7,744 nucleotides of DNA from Pseudomonadota bacterium (lineage in GTDB: Bacteria; Bdellovibrionota; Bacteriovoracia; Bacteriovoracales; Bacteriovoracaceae). Numbering within the stretch: position 1 is the first letter of the stretch; the number at the start of each line of letters is the position of its first letter. The translations under genes and the position numbers were made by a program. The stretch spans positions 1 through 7,744 of the forward strand of contig JAJTIF010000063.1 of NCBI GenBank assembly GCA_021299675.1, written 5' to 3'. The notes under the pieces are model-generated. The model ran no database searches and was not told where the DNA came from. It saw only the letters and a program-made list of their open reading frames with translations. Positions 1 to 6,566 of this stretch are shown here, in pieces.

Positions 1-1184
1 CCTCCCACATCCAGATCGTTCTTCACCACATCCATGAACTCGCTAGAGTTAGTGACGTTTTGGTTGAACTCCATGAGCTCTTCCACCCACTTAAGTTTCC
101 CGGTCTGCGACTTATCTCGCTCCTTGTATCTCCAGTGAGCGGCGACACCGCGTTCGGCTACTTCATGCATCTCAAAAGTTCTGATTTGAATTTCAATCCG
201 CTCTGCCTTGGGGCCGATGACTGTGGTGTGAAGAGACTGGTAGTTGTTCACTTTCGGGATGGCGATGTAGTCTTTGAAGCGCCCTGGAACAGGAGTGAAG
301 GCGGAGTGAATGACTCCCAAAACTTTGTAACACTCAGTGATGTTACCGGTCAGGACACGAAACGCGAGGAGATCCTGGATCTGGTCAAAGTCCACTCCTC
401 GCTGGGTCATTTTTTTATAAATGGAGTAGAAGTGCTTCGGTCTTCCGGAGACTTCCGCCACCACCGAGTACTCCATCAGGCGATCGTTAATCGTAGCGAT
501 GGTATCGTTGATGTACTCCTCGCGCTCTTTGCGCTTCATGGAGATTTTCTCCGCGAGACGGTAGTAGGAGTCTGGATGGAGGTAGCGTAGACAAAGATCC
601 TCGAGGTCACCTTTGACGGAGTTAATACCCAAACGGCTTGCAAGAGGAACGTAGATGTCGAGCGTCTCCTGGGCCTTCGCCATCTGCTTTTCTTTGGACA
701 CGTACTGGAGCGTGCGCATGTTGTGCATGCGATCGGAGAGCTTGACAATGATCACGCGCAGATCCTGCGCCATCGCCACTACCATCTTGCGGAAGTTTTC
801 CGCTTGCGATTCTTCTTTCGATTTAAAGTTAATCTTAGAAATCTTGGTACAGCCCACAACGATCTGCGCGACACTCTTGCCAAATCTCTTTTCGATCTCT
901 TCCGGTGGGACTTCGCAGTCCTCGACCACGTCGTGCAGAAAGCCCGACATAATGCTGTCCACATCCATCTTGAGTTTAACGAGCGTGGCAGCGACGTTGA
1001 GTGGGTGCACGATATAGGGCTCACCTGAGCTTCGTTTCTGCTTTGAGTGTTTCTCCTCAGCAAACTCGTAGCATCTCCTCAGCGCCTCTGAGTCAACCTC
1101 AGGATACGCAGACTCCACCCGTCGGATGAGCTCATCGATGGTGAGGTTTGGTTCGTGGGAGAAATCTATGCGTTCGGAAAACAT
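1..1184 (-). CDS. rel: Bifunctional (p)ppGpp synthetase/hydrolase, RelA/SpoT family (N-terminal 394 codons; 3' end off the left edge)
   Basis: This is a cytoplasmic alarmone enzyme that makes (p)ppGpp from ATP and GDP/GTP and hydrolyses it again. The visible part carries the HD hydrolase domain (about residues 30-190) with its signature residues intact: R51, H60, H84-D85, E88-D89, D151 and N155. The synthetase domain (about 235-350) has GRPKHFYSIYKK from 247, D271, an RFKDYIAIPK motif from 302, YQSLHTTV from 315 and EIQIRT from 331. RFKD is the RxKD signature of bifunctional Rel/SpoT enzymes; monofunctional RelA has ExDD there. Family members are about 700-750 residues, so the TGS, helical and ACT regions should lie beyond position 1. 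The start at 1184 is supported by GGAG five bases upstream, which lies within the last codons of gmk. The two genes are separated by 2 bases, so translational coupling is likely. The call is very secure; whether to name it rel, relA or spoT is convention. Confidence 0.97.
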   Translation of the reverse strand, partial: MFSERIDFSHEPNLTIDELIRRVESAYPEVDSEALRRCYEFAEEKHSKQKRSSGEPYIVHPLNVAATLVKLKMDVDSIMSGFLHDVVEDCEVPPEEIEKRFGKSVAQIVVGCTKISKINFKSKEESQAENFRKMVVAMAQDLRVIIVKLSDRMHNMRTLQYVSKEKQMAKAQETLDIYVPLASRLGINSVKGDLEDLCLRYLHPDSYYRLAEKISMKRKEREEYINDTIATINDRLMEYSVVAEVSGRPKHFYSIYKKMTQRGVDFDQIQDLLAFRVLTGNITECYKVLGVIHSAFTPVPGRFKDYIAIPKVNNYQSLHTTVIGPKAERIEIQIRTFEMHEVAERGVAAHWRYKERDKSQTGKLKWVEELMEFNQNVTNSSEFMDVVKNDLDVG

Positions 1185-1186
1185 CT

Positions 1187-1765
1187 TTACTCCAAAAGGC
1201 TTGAAACAATCGTCTTCAAGTCCTGATAGGCTTTTGCCACATCATCGTTGATGACTAAATGATCGTAGTCATCTGCGCGCAAAATTTCTGTGCGCGCGTT
1301 CTTGAGGCGTTCGCGGATGACCTCATCCGAGTCAGTCCCACGCCCTCTAAGACGCTTCTCTAGGGCTTCGAGGCTTGGGGGCTTGATAAAAATCACTTGT
1401 GCCTGGGCACCGTAGATGCGCTTCATGGCATCTGCCCCTTGCACATCGAGGTCAAAGAGCATCGCCATGCCGTCGCGTAGGCCCTGGTCCACGAAGCCCT
1501 TGGATGTTCCGTAGTAGTTCGAATGGACCCGGGCCCACTCGATGAAATCATTTTCTGCGATCAAGGCTTCAAACTTTTCCTTGGTGATGTAATGGTAGTC
1601 AACGCCCTCCCGTTCACCTGGGCGCATCGGACGAGTGGTACACGAGACTGACCACTTAAGGCGCGGAAACTCTTGTTTGAGTTTTTCGAGGAGCGTGCTT
1701 TTTCCCGTGCCGGACGGGGCACAGATTACAACCATCTGAGTATTTTTCTGTGAAGACTGGGTCAT
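1187..1765 (-). CDS. gmk: Guanylate kinase
   Basis: Guanylate kinase phosphorylates GMP to GDP with ATP and is essential for guanine nucleotide supply in the cytoplasm. The 192-residue product has the P-loop APSGTGKS at 16-23. The GMP-binding segment SVSCTTRPMRPGEREGVDYHY begins at 39, and FIEWARVHSNYYGT at 74 matches the family's conserved E and Y residues. LFDLDVQGA follows at 103, and the lid region has RLRGRGTDSDEVIRERL from 138. Length is normal (family about 190-210). The start overlaps the yicC stop as ATGA. No strong Shine-Dalgarno sequence is seen in front of it, so expression probably depends on ribosomes finishing yicC. Downstream, its last codons supply the ribosome binding site of rel. 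Placing the enzyme that makes GDP next to the enzyme that consumes GDP/GTP for ppGpp is a common arrangement; gmk is also a known ppGpp target in several bacteria. Confidence 0.97.
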   Translation of the reverse strand: MTQSSQKNTQMVVICAPSGTGKSTLLEKLKQEFPRLKWSVSCTTRPMRPGEREGVDYHYITKEKFEALIAENDFIEWARVHSNYYGTSKGFVDQGLRDGMAMLFDLDVQGADAMKRIYGAQAQVIFIKPPSLEALEKRLRGRGTDSDEVIRERLKNARTEILRADDYDHLVINDDVAKAYQDLKTIVSSLLE

Positions 1766-2634
1766 TCTAAATTTAAAGCCTGTTCACGGATTTTCTCTAA
1801 TTGTACCTTCATTTCTACAACGTTTTGAGAAATTTCCATGTGGGCAGATTTAGACCCCATCGTATTGGTTTCACGGCCCAGCTCCTGGAGGAGGAAATCG
1901 ATCTGGCGCCCGATTTCACCACTGCCAGAAAGTACTTCACGCAGTTTCGCGACGTGGATCTTAGCCCGATTAATTTCCTCATCTATTTCGAGTTTCTCGA
2001 GATAGAAGATCACCTCTTGCATGAGTCGCCCTTGGTCGACTTGAAAATCCTTCATCTTCTCCGTGAGCTTTGCCGTCAGCTTATCTTTCATGATGTCGGG
2101 ATAGAGGTTTTTCAGTTCCTCATTCCTCACCAATAGTCGCTCGTAGACGGCAAGATGCTCGAGGAGCTTTTCTACCAGCGAGTGGCCTTCGTTTTGGCGA
2201 GACACTGCGAGCTGCTTCATCGCTTGCTGGAAAGCTTCAGTCACAGGACCTGCGAGTTCCTGGCTTTTATCTGAATCCTCTTCTTTCAGGAAATCAGCTC
2301 TTAAAAAATCAACCGGTGAAGCAGTCAAAGGAATCTTTCCATCGAGGGCTTTGGTGACCAGATCGACCCACTGACGGACTTTCGCCTCATCGAGGTTCGA
2401 CTCTGACTGAGCCTCTTGTTTTTTTTGATAACTGACACTCACATCGAAAGTGCCGCGTTTGAATTGAGCTTCCAGTTGGCGGCGAAGGTCAAACTCCATG
2501 GATGAGAGAGTACTACCCATCTTGAAGCGAAAATCCTTGAAGCGATTATTGACGGTTTTTATTTCAACAACAACGTTCCATTTTTTATTAGCAGACTCAC
2601 CCTTACCGAAACCTGTCATTGAATAAACTGACAT
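1762..2634 (-). CDS. yicC: YicC family endoribonuclease
   Basis: The 290-residue protein matches the YicC family along its whole length. The N-terminus has SMTGFGKGE at 5-13 and VNNRFKD at 28-34. The C-terminal DUF1732 region has EIDEEINRAKIHV at 216-228, then GRQIDFLLQELGRETNT at 242-258 and GSKSAHMEI after it. YicC proteins are endoribonucleases; in E. coli YicC has been linked to degradation of small RNAs together with PNPase. The target here is unknown. The middle (about 120-230) is strongly helical and charged. The start at 2634 has AAGGA about six bases upstream, located in the last codons of accA and its stop, with only 2 bases between the genes. The 3' end overlaps the gmk start by the ATGA arrangement. 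A yicC-gmk pair is a widespread bacterial gene order, which supports both calls. Confidence 0.95.
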   Translation of the reverse strand: MSVYSMTGFGKGESANKKWNVVVEIKTVNNRFKDFRFKMGSTLSSMEFDLRRQLEAQFKRGTFDVSVSYQKKQEAQSESNLDEAKVRQWVDLVTKALDGKIPLTASPVDFLRADFLKEEDSDKSQELAGPVTEAFQQAMKQLAVSRQNEGHSLVEKLLEHLAVYERLLVRNEELKNLYPDIMKDKLTAKLTEKMKDFQVDQGRLMQEVIFYLEKLEIDEEINRAKIHVAKLREVLSGSGEIGRQIDFLLQELGRETNTMGSKSAHMEISQNVVEMKVQLEKIREQALNLE

Positions 2635-2636
2635 CG

Positions 2637-3599
2637 CTATTCCTTCAAACCTTGAATGGTTGTATTGCCCATCTGGCGAAACTTATTGAAACGAGCATCG
2701 AGTAACTTCTCAACCGGGAGTTTTTTTAATTTTTCAAACTCCCGGGTGACGGCGGTCTTAACCATTTCGATCGCCGTTTCAGGATAGCGGTGCGCTCCTC
2801 CGATCGGCTCACCAATCATGTCATCAATCACCTTGAGCTCCATCGCTTTCAGAGGCGAAAGCTGAAGCGCATTGGCAGCCGTCTCCGCCATCTTAGAATC
2901 ACTCCAGAGGATCGAGGCACAAGACTCGGGAGAAATCACCGAGTACACACTGTACTCCATCATGAGCACTTTATCGGCGATCGCGATACCAAGAGCACCA
3001 CCGGAACCACCCTCACCGATCACCACCGTGATAATCGGAACCTTGATGCCGAACATCTTCTCTAAGTTTTCAGCGATCGCAAGCGCCTGGCCACGCTCTT
3101 CGGCACCGATTCCAGGATAAGCTCCGGGAGTATCGACGAAGGTCAACACAGGAACGTTAAATTGCGAGGCGAGCTCCATCAGACGAAGGGCCTTGCGGTA
3201 TCCCTCTGGCTGAGCCATCCCGAAGTTGTGGCGGATTTTCTCTTGGGTCTTGCGGCCTTTCTCGATTCCACAGATGGCCACTCGCTGACCCTCGAGGTAA
3301 CCAAACCCGCAGATCATACTGGCATCATCCGAGAACCTACGATCACCGTGGATTTCATGAAAATCACTGATCATGCCTTGGATATAATCAATGGCATGAG
3401 GACGGCTTGGGTGACGGGAGAGGAGTGTTCGTTCCCAGGGAGATAAATTTTTGTAGATCTCAGAGATGAGCTTATCGACTTTCGCCTGAAGTGCTTTGAT
3501 CTCTGGTGTGAGATCGATGTTTTGATTAGAGGATTTGAGGTCACGAATCTGGTTTTCTAACTCGAACACAGGACGTTCGAACTCGAGAGTGTATTCCAT
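2637..3599 (-). CDS. accA: Acetyl-CoA carboxylase, carboxyltransferase subunit alpha
   Basis: AccA pairs with AccD to move the carboxyl group from biotinyl-AccB to acetyl-CoA, giving malonyl-CoA, the first committed step of fatty acid synthesis. The 320 residues align with E. coli AccA (319 residues) from end to end. The helical N-terminus has LEFERPVFELE at 5-15, followed by RHPSRPHAIDYI at 62-73 and the GIEKGRKTQEKIRHNFGM block at 111-128. Next come PEGYRKALRLM at 131, FVDTPGAYPGIGAEERGQ at 154-171, the oxyanion-type glycine motif GEGGSGGAL at 195-203 and SVISPESCASILW at 220-232. The start at 3599 has AAGGA eight bases upstream. It leads a tight run with yicC, gmk and rel. An inverted repeat at 3611-3640 touches its ribosome binding site and may affect translation. 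No convincing sigma-70 promoter was found in the 57-base gap before it, so read-through from the lipoprotein gene is possible. Confidence 0.98.
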   Translation of the reverse strand: MEYTLEFERPVFELENQIRDLKSSNQNIDLTPEIKALQAKVDKLISEIYKNLSPWERTLLSRHPSRPHAIDYIQGMISDFHEIHGDRRFSDDASMICGFGYLEGQRVAICGIEKGRKTQEKIRHNFGMAQPEGYRKALRLMELASQFNVPVLTFVDTPGAYPGIGAEERGQALAIAENLEKMFGIKVPIITVVIGEGGSGGALGIAIADKVLMMEYSVYSVISPESCASILWSDSKMAETAANALQLSPLKAMELKVIDDMIGEPIGGAHRYPETAIEMVKTAVTREFEKLKKLPVEKLLDARFNKFRQMGNTTIQGLKE

Positions 3600-3610
3600 G
3601 CAAAGAATCC

Positions 3611-3640
3611 TTGGTAGTTTAGTGCTGCCTACCCTACCAA
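3611..3640 (-). promoter_or_regulatory. Inverted repeat / candidate leader hairpin before accA
   Basis: TTGGTAG (3611-3617) and CTACCAA (3634-3640) form a perfect 7-base inverted repeat with a 16-base loop in the gap between the lipoprotein gene and accA. In the accA-sense RNA the 3' arm runs directly into the AAGGA ribosome binding site at 3608-3612, so two A residues are shared by stem and site. A second GGUAG copy (3629-3633) could pair with the same CUACC arm as an alternative. There is no U-tract after the stem in the accA direction, which argues against an intrinsic terminator. It could be an RNA leader structure or a DNA operator; the repeat is seen, the function is inferred. Confidence 0.4.
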
Positions 3641-3656
3641 GTTTTGTCTCAAATGC

Positions 3657-4283
3657 CTATTCAGAGGCGCTTGTCCAACCCCCCACGCGACCTGACTCGA
3701 AGTAAATATACTTCGCTGCACCATTGGCATTGTAGACCCATCTTTCATTCTCAAGTTGTGGATTTCCTGCAAAATCTACTCTGATCGGCTCCCCCCAACT
3801 CGCCTGGACATCGCTTTTGGACATTCCTAAATTAAGAATACCTTGAGAGGCGATTGAACGAGACACCAGAGGGGATGTGTCGGCACTGATACCTCTGGCG
3901 CTGAGATATTCCTCGCGCTCCACGCGACCACGTAGGCCCAAAAAATAGATTCTTTCAGAGGTCGTCGCAAGGTGTGGCTTGATCTGTTCGTAATGCTTAA
4001 GCGCTCCTTCACTTTGCGCGCTTTCTAGCTTGCGAAGATGGTTATCAAGTACGCGCTGTTCTCGCTCGCTTTTGAGCTGAGTCTCATCTGCCGGGGTTCT
4101 GGCACGCCAAACTTCATCCGTTCTCCAAGATATACCCTCATCCCCGGGGATGACGTTGAAGTCCTTACGAGGTTCAAAAAATGTACTGTCGTCATGCTCC
4201 ATCTCCGCTAGGTGAGAGCGCTCGGGAACAAAAGCACATGAAGTGATCAGGGTTAGAGACAAAATGATTAGGGCCGTTTTCAT
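3657..4283 (-). CDS. Predicted lipoprotein with a BamE/SmpA-like C-terminal domain
   Basis: The product has a clear lipoprotein signal: MKTALIILSLTLITSC, with the lipobox ITSC ending at Cys16, which would be lipidated after signal peptidase II cleavage. Ala follows the cysteine, which in enteric rules favours the outer membrane. Residues 65-130 are charged and helical. The C-terminus (about 150-203) has LGMSKSDVQASWGEP, then ERWVY at 180 and YIYFESGRVGGW at 192. This order resembles the BamE/SmpA-OmlA fold (GM-x-K-x-x-V, G-x-P, W-x-Y, strand with F-x-x-G). That resemblance is by eye and does not show membership of the BAM complex; such domains occur in many unrelated lipoproteins. The start at 4283 is chosen over an in-frame ATG at 4304 because GGAGG lies seven bases upstream of it and the signal peptide then begins properly. 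Mature length is about 193 residues. It precedes accA by 57 bases on the same strand and may share its transcript. Confidence 0.85.
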   Translation of the reverse strand: MKTALIILSLTLITSCAFVPERSHLAEMEHDDSTFFEPRKDFNVIPGDEGISWRTDEVWRARTPADETQLKSEREQRVLDNHLRKLESAQSEGALKHYEQIKPHLATTSERIYFLGLRGRVEREEYLSARGISADTSPLVSRSIASQGILNLGMSKSDVQASWGEPIRVDFAGNPQLENERWVYNANGAAKYIYFESGRVGGWTSASE

Positions 4284-4427
4284 AGGACATCCTCCAAGAT
4301 TCATTTCGGATAGATAGGGAGGCTGAATAACCCCCAGCCCCCAGGGGGGGAAGATTATTCCTGAGCAACCCAGTCGGGCTCATTCGAGTTATTTAATAAA
4401 TGCCCAAATCTGTCGATAAGCCTAACG
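4284..4427. promoter_or_regulatory. Divergent intergenic region (lipoprotein gene left, FliL-like gene right)
   Basis: These 144 bases separate two divergently transcribed genes and must hold both promoters. The most likely core is the AT-rich patch at 4389-4400, which contains the 11-base palindrome TTATTTAATAA. TTTAAT (4392-4397) is a possible -10 for the plus strand, but no good -35 is correctly spaced. On the minus strand TCGACA (about 4411-4416) is close to a -35, with a weak AATAAC -10 about 17 bases on. Neither assignment is firm. The remainder is taken up by the G/C-rich inverted repeat listed separately and the lipoprotein ribosome binding site (4291-4295). Confidence 0.45.
4325..4360 (-). 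repeat. Inverted repeat with C5/G7 homopolymer core in the lipoprotein leader
   Basis: Outer arms GAATAA (4325-4330) and TTATTC (4355-4360) enclose CCCCC (4331-4335), a second C5 run (4338-4342) and a run of seven G (4344-4350). In the lipoprotein-sense RNA, one C7 tract can pair with either of two G5 tracts, giving alternative hairpins of high stability. No U-tract follows in either direction, so it is not a typical terminator. The location fits a 5' leader element of the lipoprotein mRNA if transcription starts in the AT-rich patch near 4390. The repeat is visible; any regulatory role is inferred. Confidence 0.5.
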
Positions 4428-5264
4428 ATGCTGAACTTAATCGACAAAATTGAAACGATCGTGAATAAAGGCCTCTTGTGGCTGATGGCACAGTTGAGTA
4501 AGGCCTGGAAGAAATATTGCCCGCAAAAAATTCAGCAATTTATTCAGCGATGCCACGATCTGATTTACGGGACGATTCCTGCTTTCTTTAAAAAGCAATT
4601 ACAACACGCGAAAAGTGCCCCCAAAGAAATTCTCAGCATCGACTTTAAGGGCATCTTCAGTTCAGCCCTTTCGGAAGGTTTTAAAGCCTTTCATGAAATT
4701 AGAAAGAAATCTCCTCTGAAAGCTTTCTGGGCAGTACTGACTGTGCCTGTGATCTTTATTGTACAGTGGACCAAATCCCTACACCCTATTCACGGTTTTA
4801 TTCTCGGAAGCTTTACCATTGGCTCCATCTTCTCTGCTGTTGTCATTGGTAAAACATCCTACCAACTCTTCCAAGACGAGTTTGGAGGACGGGAGCCAGC
4901 CGCTGTTGACGCCGCCTATATCCGCCCTGACTACTACAAAAAAGAAACACGCACGACTTCTCTTTCAAGTGTGAAAATCCCAGCGATCATCGAAGGCATC
5001 AACGGACTGCGTTCAGTGCAAATTGATGTAAGTTTCCTTGCTTCTAACCGTGAAACGAAAAAGATTCTCGACACGAGTGAATTCCAACTGAGAGATCACT
5101 TCATTGAGAACCTCGAACCCGTGCTCCCCGCCTTCGCACTCACAGACGAGGGTCGAGCCATGCTCAAGGAAAAGCTTGAGATAGAGGTGAATCAGTATCT
5201 CAAAGACCAAGAAGCTCCAGGCTTTATTGAAGAAACCCACATCATCCACATTTTGGCACACTAG
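4428..5264 (+). CDS. Membrane protein with a C-terminal FliL-like domain
   Basis: The 278-residue protein has a basic, helical N-terminus (1-95), two hydrophobic segments (about 97-115 and 121-143), a polar linker and a C-terminal domain from about 180. That domain shows the FliL pattern: a strand RSVQIDVSFLASN (195-207), a helix with ETKKILDTSEFQLRDHFIENL (209-229), ALTDEGRAMLKEKLEIEVNQYL (237-258), then a final strand FIEETHIIHIL. FliL proteins associate with flagellar stators and are usually 150-190 residues with one membrane segment, so the extension of nearly 100 residues and the second hydrophobic segment are unusual. The match is from pattern recognition, not from a search. The start at 4428 has only a weak purine stretch upstream, and the next in-frame ATG is codon 20. 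There are no flagellar genes in the window, so a motility role is unproven. Its 3' end overlaps the convergent activator gene by 23 bases. Confidence 0.85.
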   Translation: MLNLIDKIETIVNKGLLWLMAQLSKAWKKYCPQKIQQFIQRCHDLIYGTIPAFFKKQLQHAKSAPKEILSIDFKGIFSSALSEGFKAFHEIRKKSPLKAFWAVLTVPVIFIVQWTKSLHPIHGFILGSFTIGSIFSAVVIGKTSYQLFQDEFGGREPAAVDAAYIRPDYYKKETRTTSLSSVKIPAIIEGINGLRSVQIDVSFLASNRETKKILDTSEFQLRDHFIENLEPVLPAFALTDEGRAMLKEKLEIEVNQYLKDQEAPGFIEETHIIHILAH

Positions 5265-6507
5265 ACATCCACGTTTTGAGCGTTTTGACATTGATCTGTA
5301 ATCCCTTGGCAGCAAGATCTTGGCGACCATGGAAGAGATCGAGCGCATGCTTGATGTACTCCCGCTTCATTTCCTCTAAGGGACGAACACTCCGCTGGAA
5401 ATCTAATCCCAGCAGATCACTCGACATGACCATGAGCCGATCATCCATTTCGTCAAAATCAAGTTTGTGAGTTTTAGAACGAATCCGTTTGTTGTCTAAG
5501 TGCCCTCGAAGCTGTCGCAAGTTCCCTGGCCAGGGTAGAGTCTGGTAAAAATCCGTCAGGCGTTTTGAAAAACTCAACTGATGCTCAATTCCGTAAATCT
5601 GACAGTGACGCAAAATTGATGACGGGTCATCCCTCAAGGACTTCAACTGACAGGTGATCCCTTGAGAAAGTCGAAAATAAAAATCTCGCCTTATTTTTTC
5701 ATTTTTCACCAGGGCCTCTAGCTTCTGTCCAGAGGCGAAAATGATGCGAGCATCGGTCTCTTCGTCACCGCGGGCACCGACTGGTCGAAAGCGCCCCGAA
5801 TCTAAAAACAGGAGCAGTTTGAGCTGGAGTGAATGCGAAAGCGAGTCGATCTCATCAAGAAAGATAGTACCTCCACGCGCCTGCGCGAATGCTCCCCGAT
5901 GATTCTGAACTGCGCCCGTGAAAGCACCTTTCATGTGACCGAAAAGTTCTGACTCAATCAGAGACTCATTCATCGCCGAAAGATTAAGTCCCACGAACTC
6001 GCCGGCCCGCATCGATCCCTTGTGAATCTCACGCGCGAGATGACTTTTTCCTGACCCCGTTTCCCCTTGGATCAAAACGGGAAGCCGTGATCTTAGGAGT
6101 GCCTCATTCTCCAGCTCCTGAGGCCAGTGATTGTGGGTCATTTTTTTTAGTGAGAAATTTGTATGAAACTCTAGTCTGCCCGAGAAGCTATCCTGAGAAA
6201 GCACATCGAAGGATTCTACCAGGGCTTCTCTAGAGAACTGCCCGTTGAGCTTAAAAAATGAATCATCCACTGAGCGGAGAATAAAGCGCTGGCTCCCAGA
6301 AAATTCCCGCAGCTCAAGCTTCCAACGAAACGAGCGCGAACGTGCGCCTGGCACAGTGATGGAGGGGCAATCACCACTGGCGACATCTCCCTCGGGCAGT
6401 ATTTCCCAGCTCGTTCGATTGAGCTGGATGCTTTTTTTGTTTTTATGAGGCGTGATGATTTGGCATAGGTCCCCTAACTTGAGTCCAACTGCTTGAGTTT
6501 GTGTCAT
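5242..6507 (-). CDS. Sigma-54-dependent transcriptional activator with a possible FHA-like N-terminal domain
   Basis: This 421-residue protein is a bacterial enhancer-binding protein that would remodel the sigma-54 RNA polymerase using ATP. Its central AAA+ domain (about 125-340) is complete: Walker A GETGSGKS (148-155), the sigma-54 contact loop GAFTGA (194-199), Walker B GGTIFLDEID (212-221), arginine fingers around R274 and R279, and sensor II WPGNLRQL (326-333). The C-terminus (about 377-414) has a Fis-type helix-turn-helix, with YIKHALDLFHGRQDLAAKGL followed by INVKTLKTW. The N-terminus (1-120) lacks a receiver domain. It is beta-rich, with SRSF at 57-60, LNG at 87-89 and a final RLEF strand, which resembles an FHA domain whose SRxH motif has lost the histidine. 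That FHA reading is tentative. The start at 6507 is preferred to an ATG at 6540 because AAGGAG lies five bases upstream. Target genes are not evident. Confidence 0.93.
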   Translation of the reverse strand: MTQTQAVGLKLGDLCQIITPHKNKKSIQLNRTSWEILPEGDVASGDCPSITVPGARSRSFRWKLELREFSGSQRFILRSVDDSFFKLNGQFSREALVESFDVLSQDSFSGRLEFHTNFSLKKMTHNHWPQELENEALLRSRLPVLIQGETGSGKSHLAREIHKGSMRAGEFVGLNLSAMNESLIESELFGHMKGAFTGAVQNHRGAFAQARGGTIFLDEIDSLSHSLQLKLLLFLDSGRFRPVGARGDEETDARIIFASGQKLEALVKNEKIRRDFYFRLSQGITCQLKSLRDDPSSILRHCQIYGIEHQLSFSKRLTDFYQTLPWPGNLRQLRGHLDNKRIRSKTHKLDFDEMDDRLMVMSSDLLGLDFQRSVRPLEEMKREYIKHALDLFHGRQDLAAKGLQINVKTLKTWMSSVPKCG

Positions 6508-6566
6508 GCTGTCTCCTTGGATTGGGTGACCTTTAAACATGACTCATCTTTTTTTTGAATAAGAGG

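Noticed and set aside
60..590. Plus-strand open frame of 176 codons
   Set aside because: It lies wholly antisense to the conserved synthetase domain of rel, has no ribosome binding site and its residues resemble no protein family.
2790..3446. Several plus-strand open frames opposite accA
   Set aside because: All are antisense to strongly conserved AccA motifs and look like by-products of its codon composition.
4284..4304. Earlier in-frame ATG (4304) for the lipoprotein gene
   Set aside because: It would place seven extra residues before the signal peptide, whereas GGAGG sits seven bases before the ATG at 4283.
4284..4427. Sigma-54 (-24/-12) promoter for the FliL-like gene
   Set aside because: I looked for a GG-N10-GC core with the usual flanks, because an enhancer-binding protein gene is adjacent, and found no convincing match in this gap.
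6508..6540. Earlier in-frame ATG (6540) for the sigma-54 activator
   Set aside because: No ribosome binding site precedes it, while AAGGAG is five bases before the ATG at 6507.
6539..6547. Palindrome ATGACTCAT in the activator-engB gap
   Set aside because: Nine bases is short enough to arise by chance and no second copy is seen nearby.
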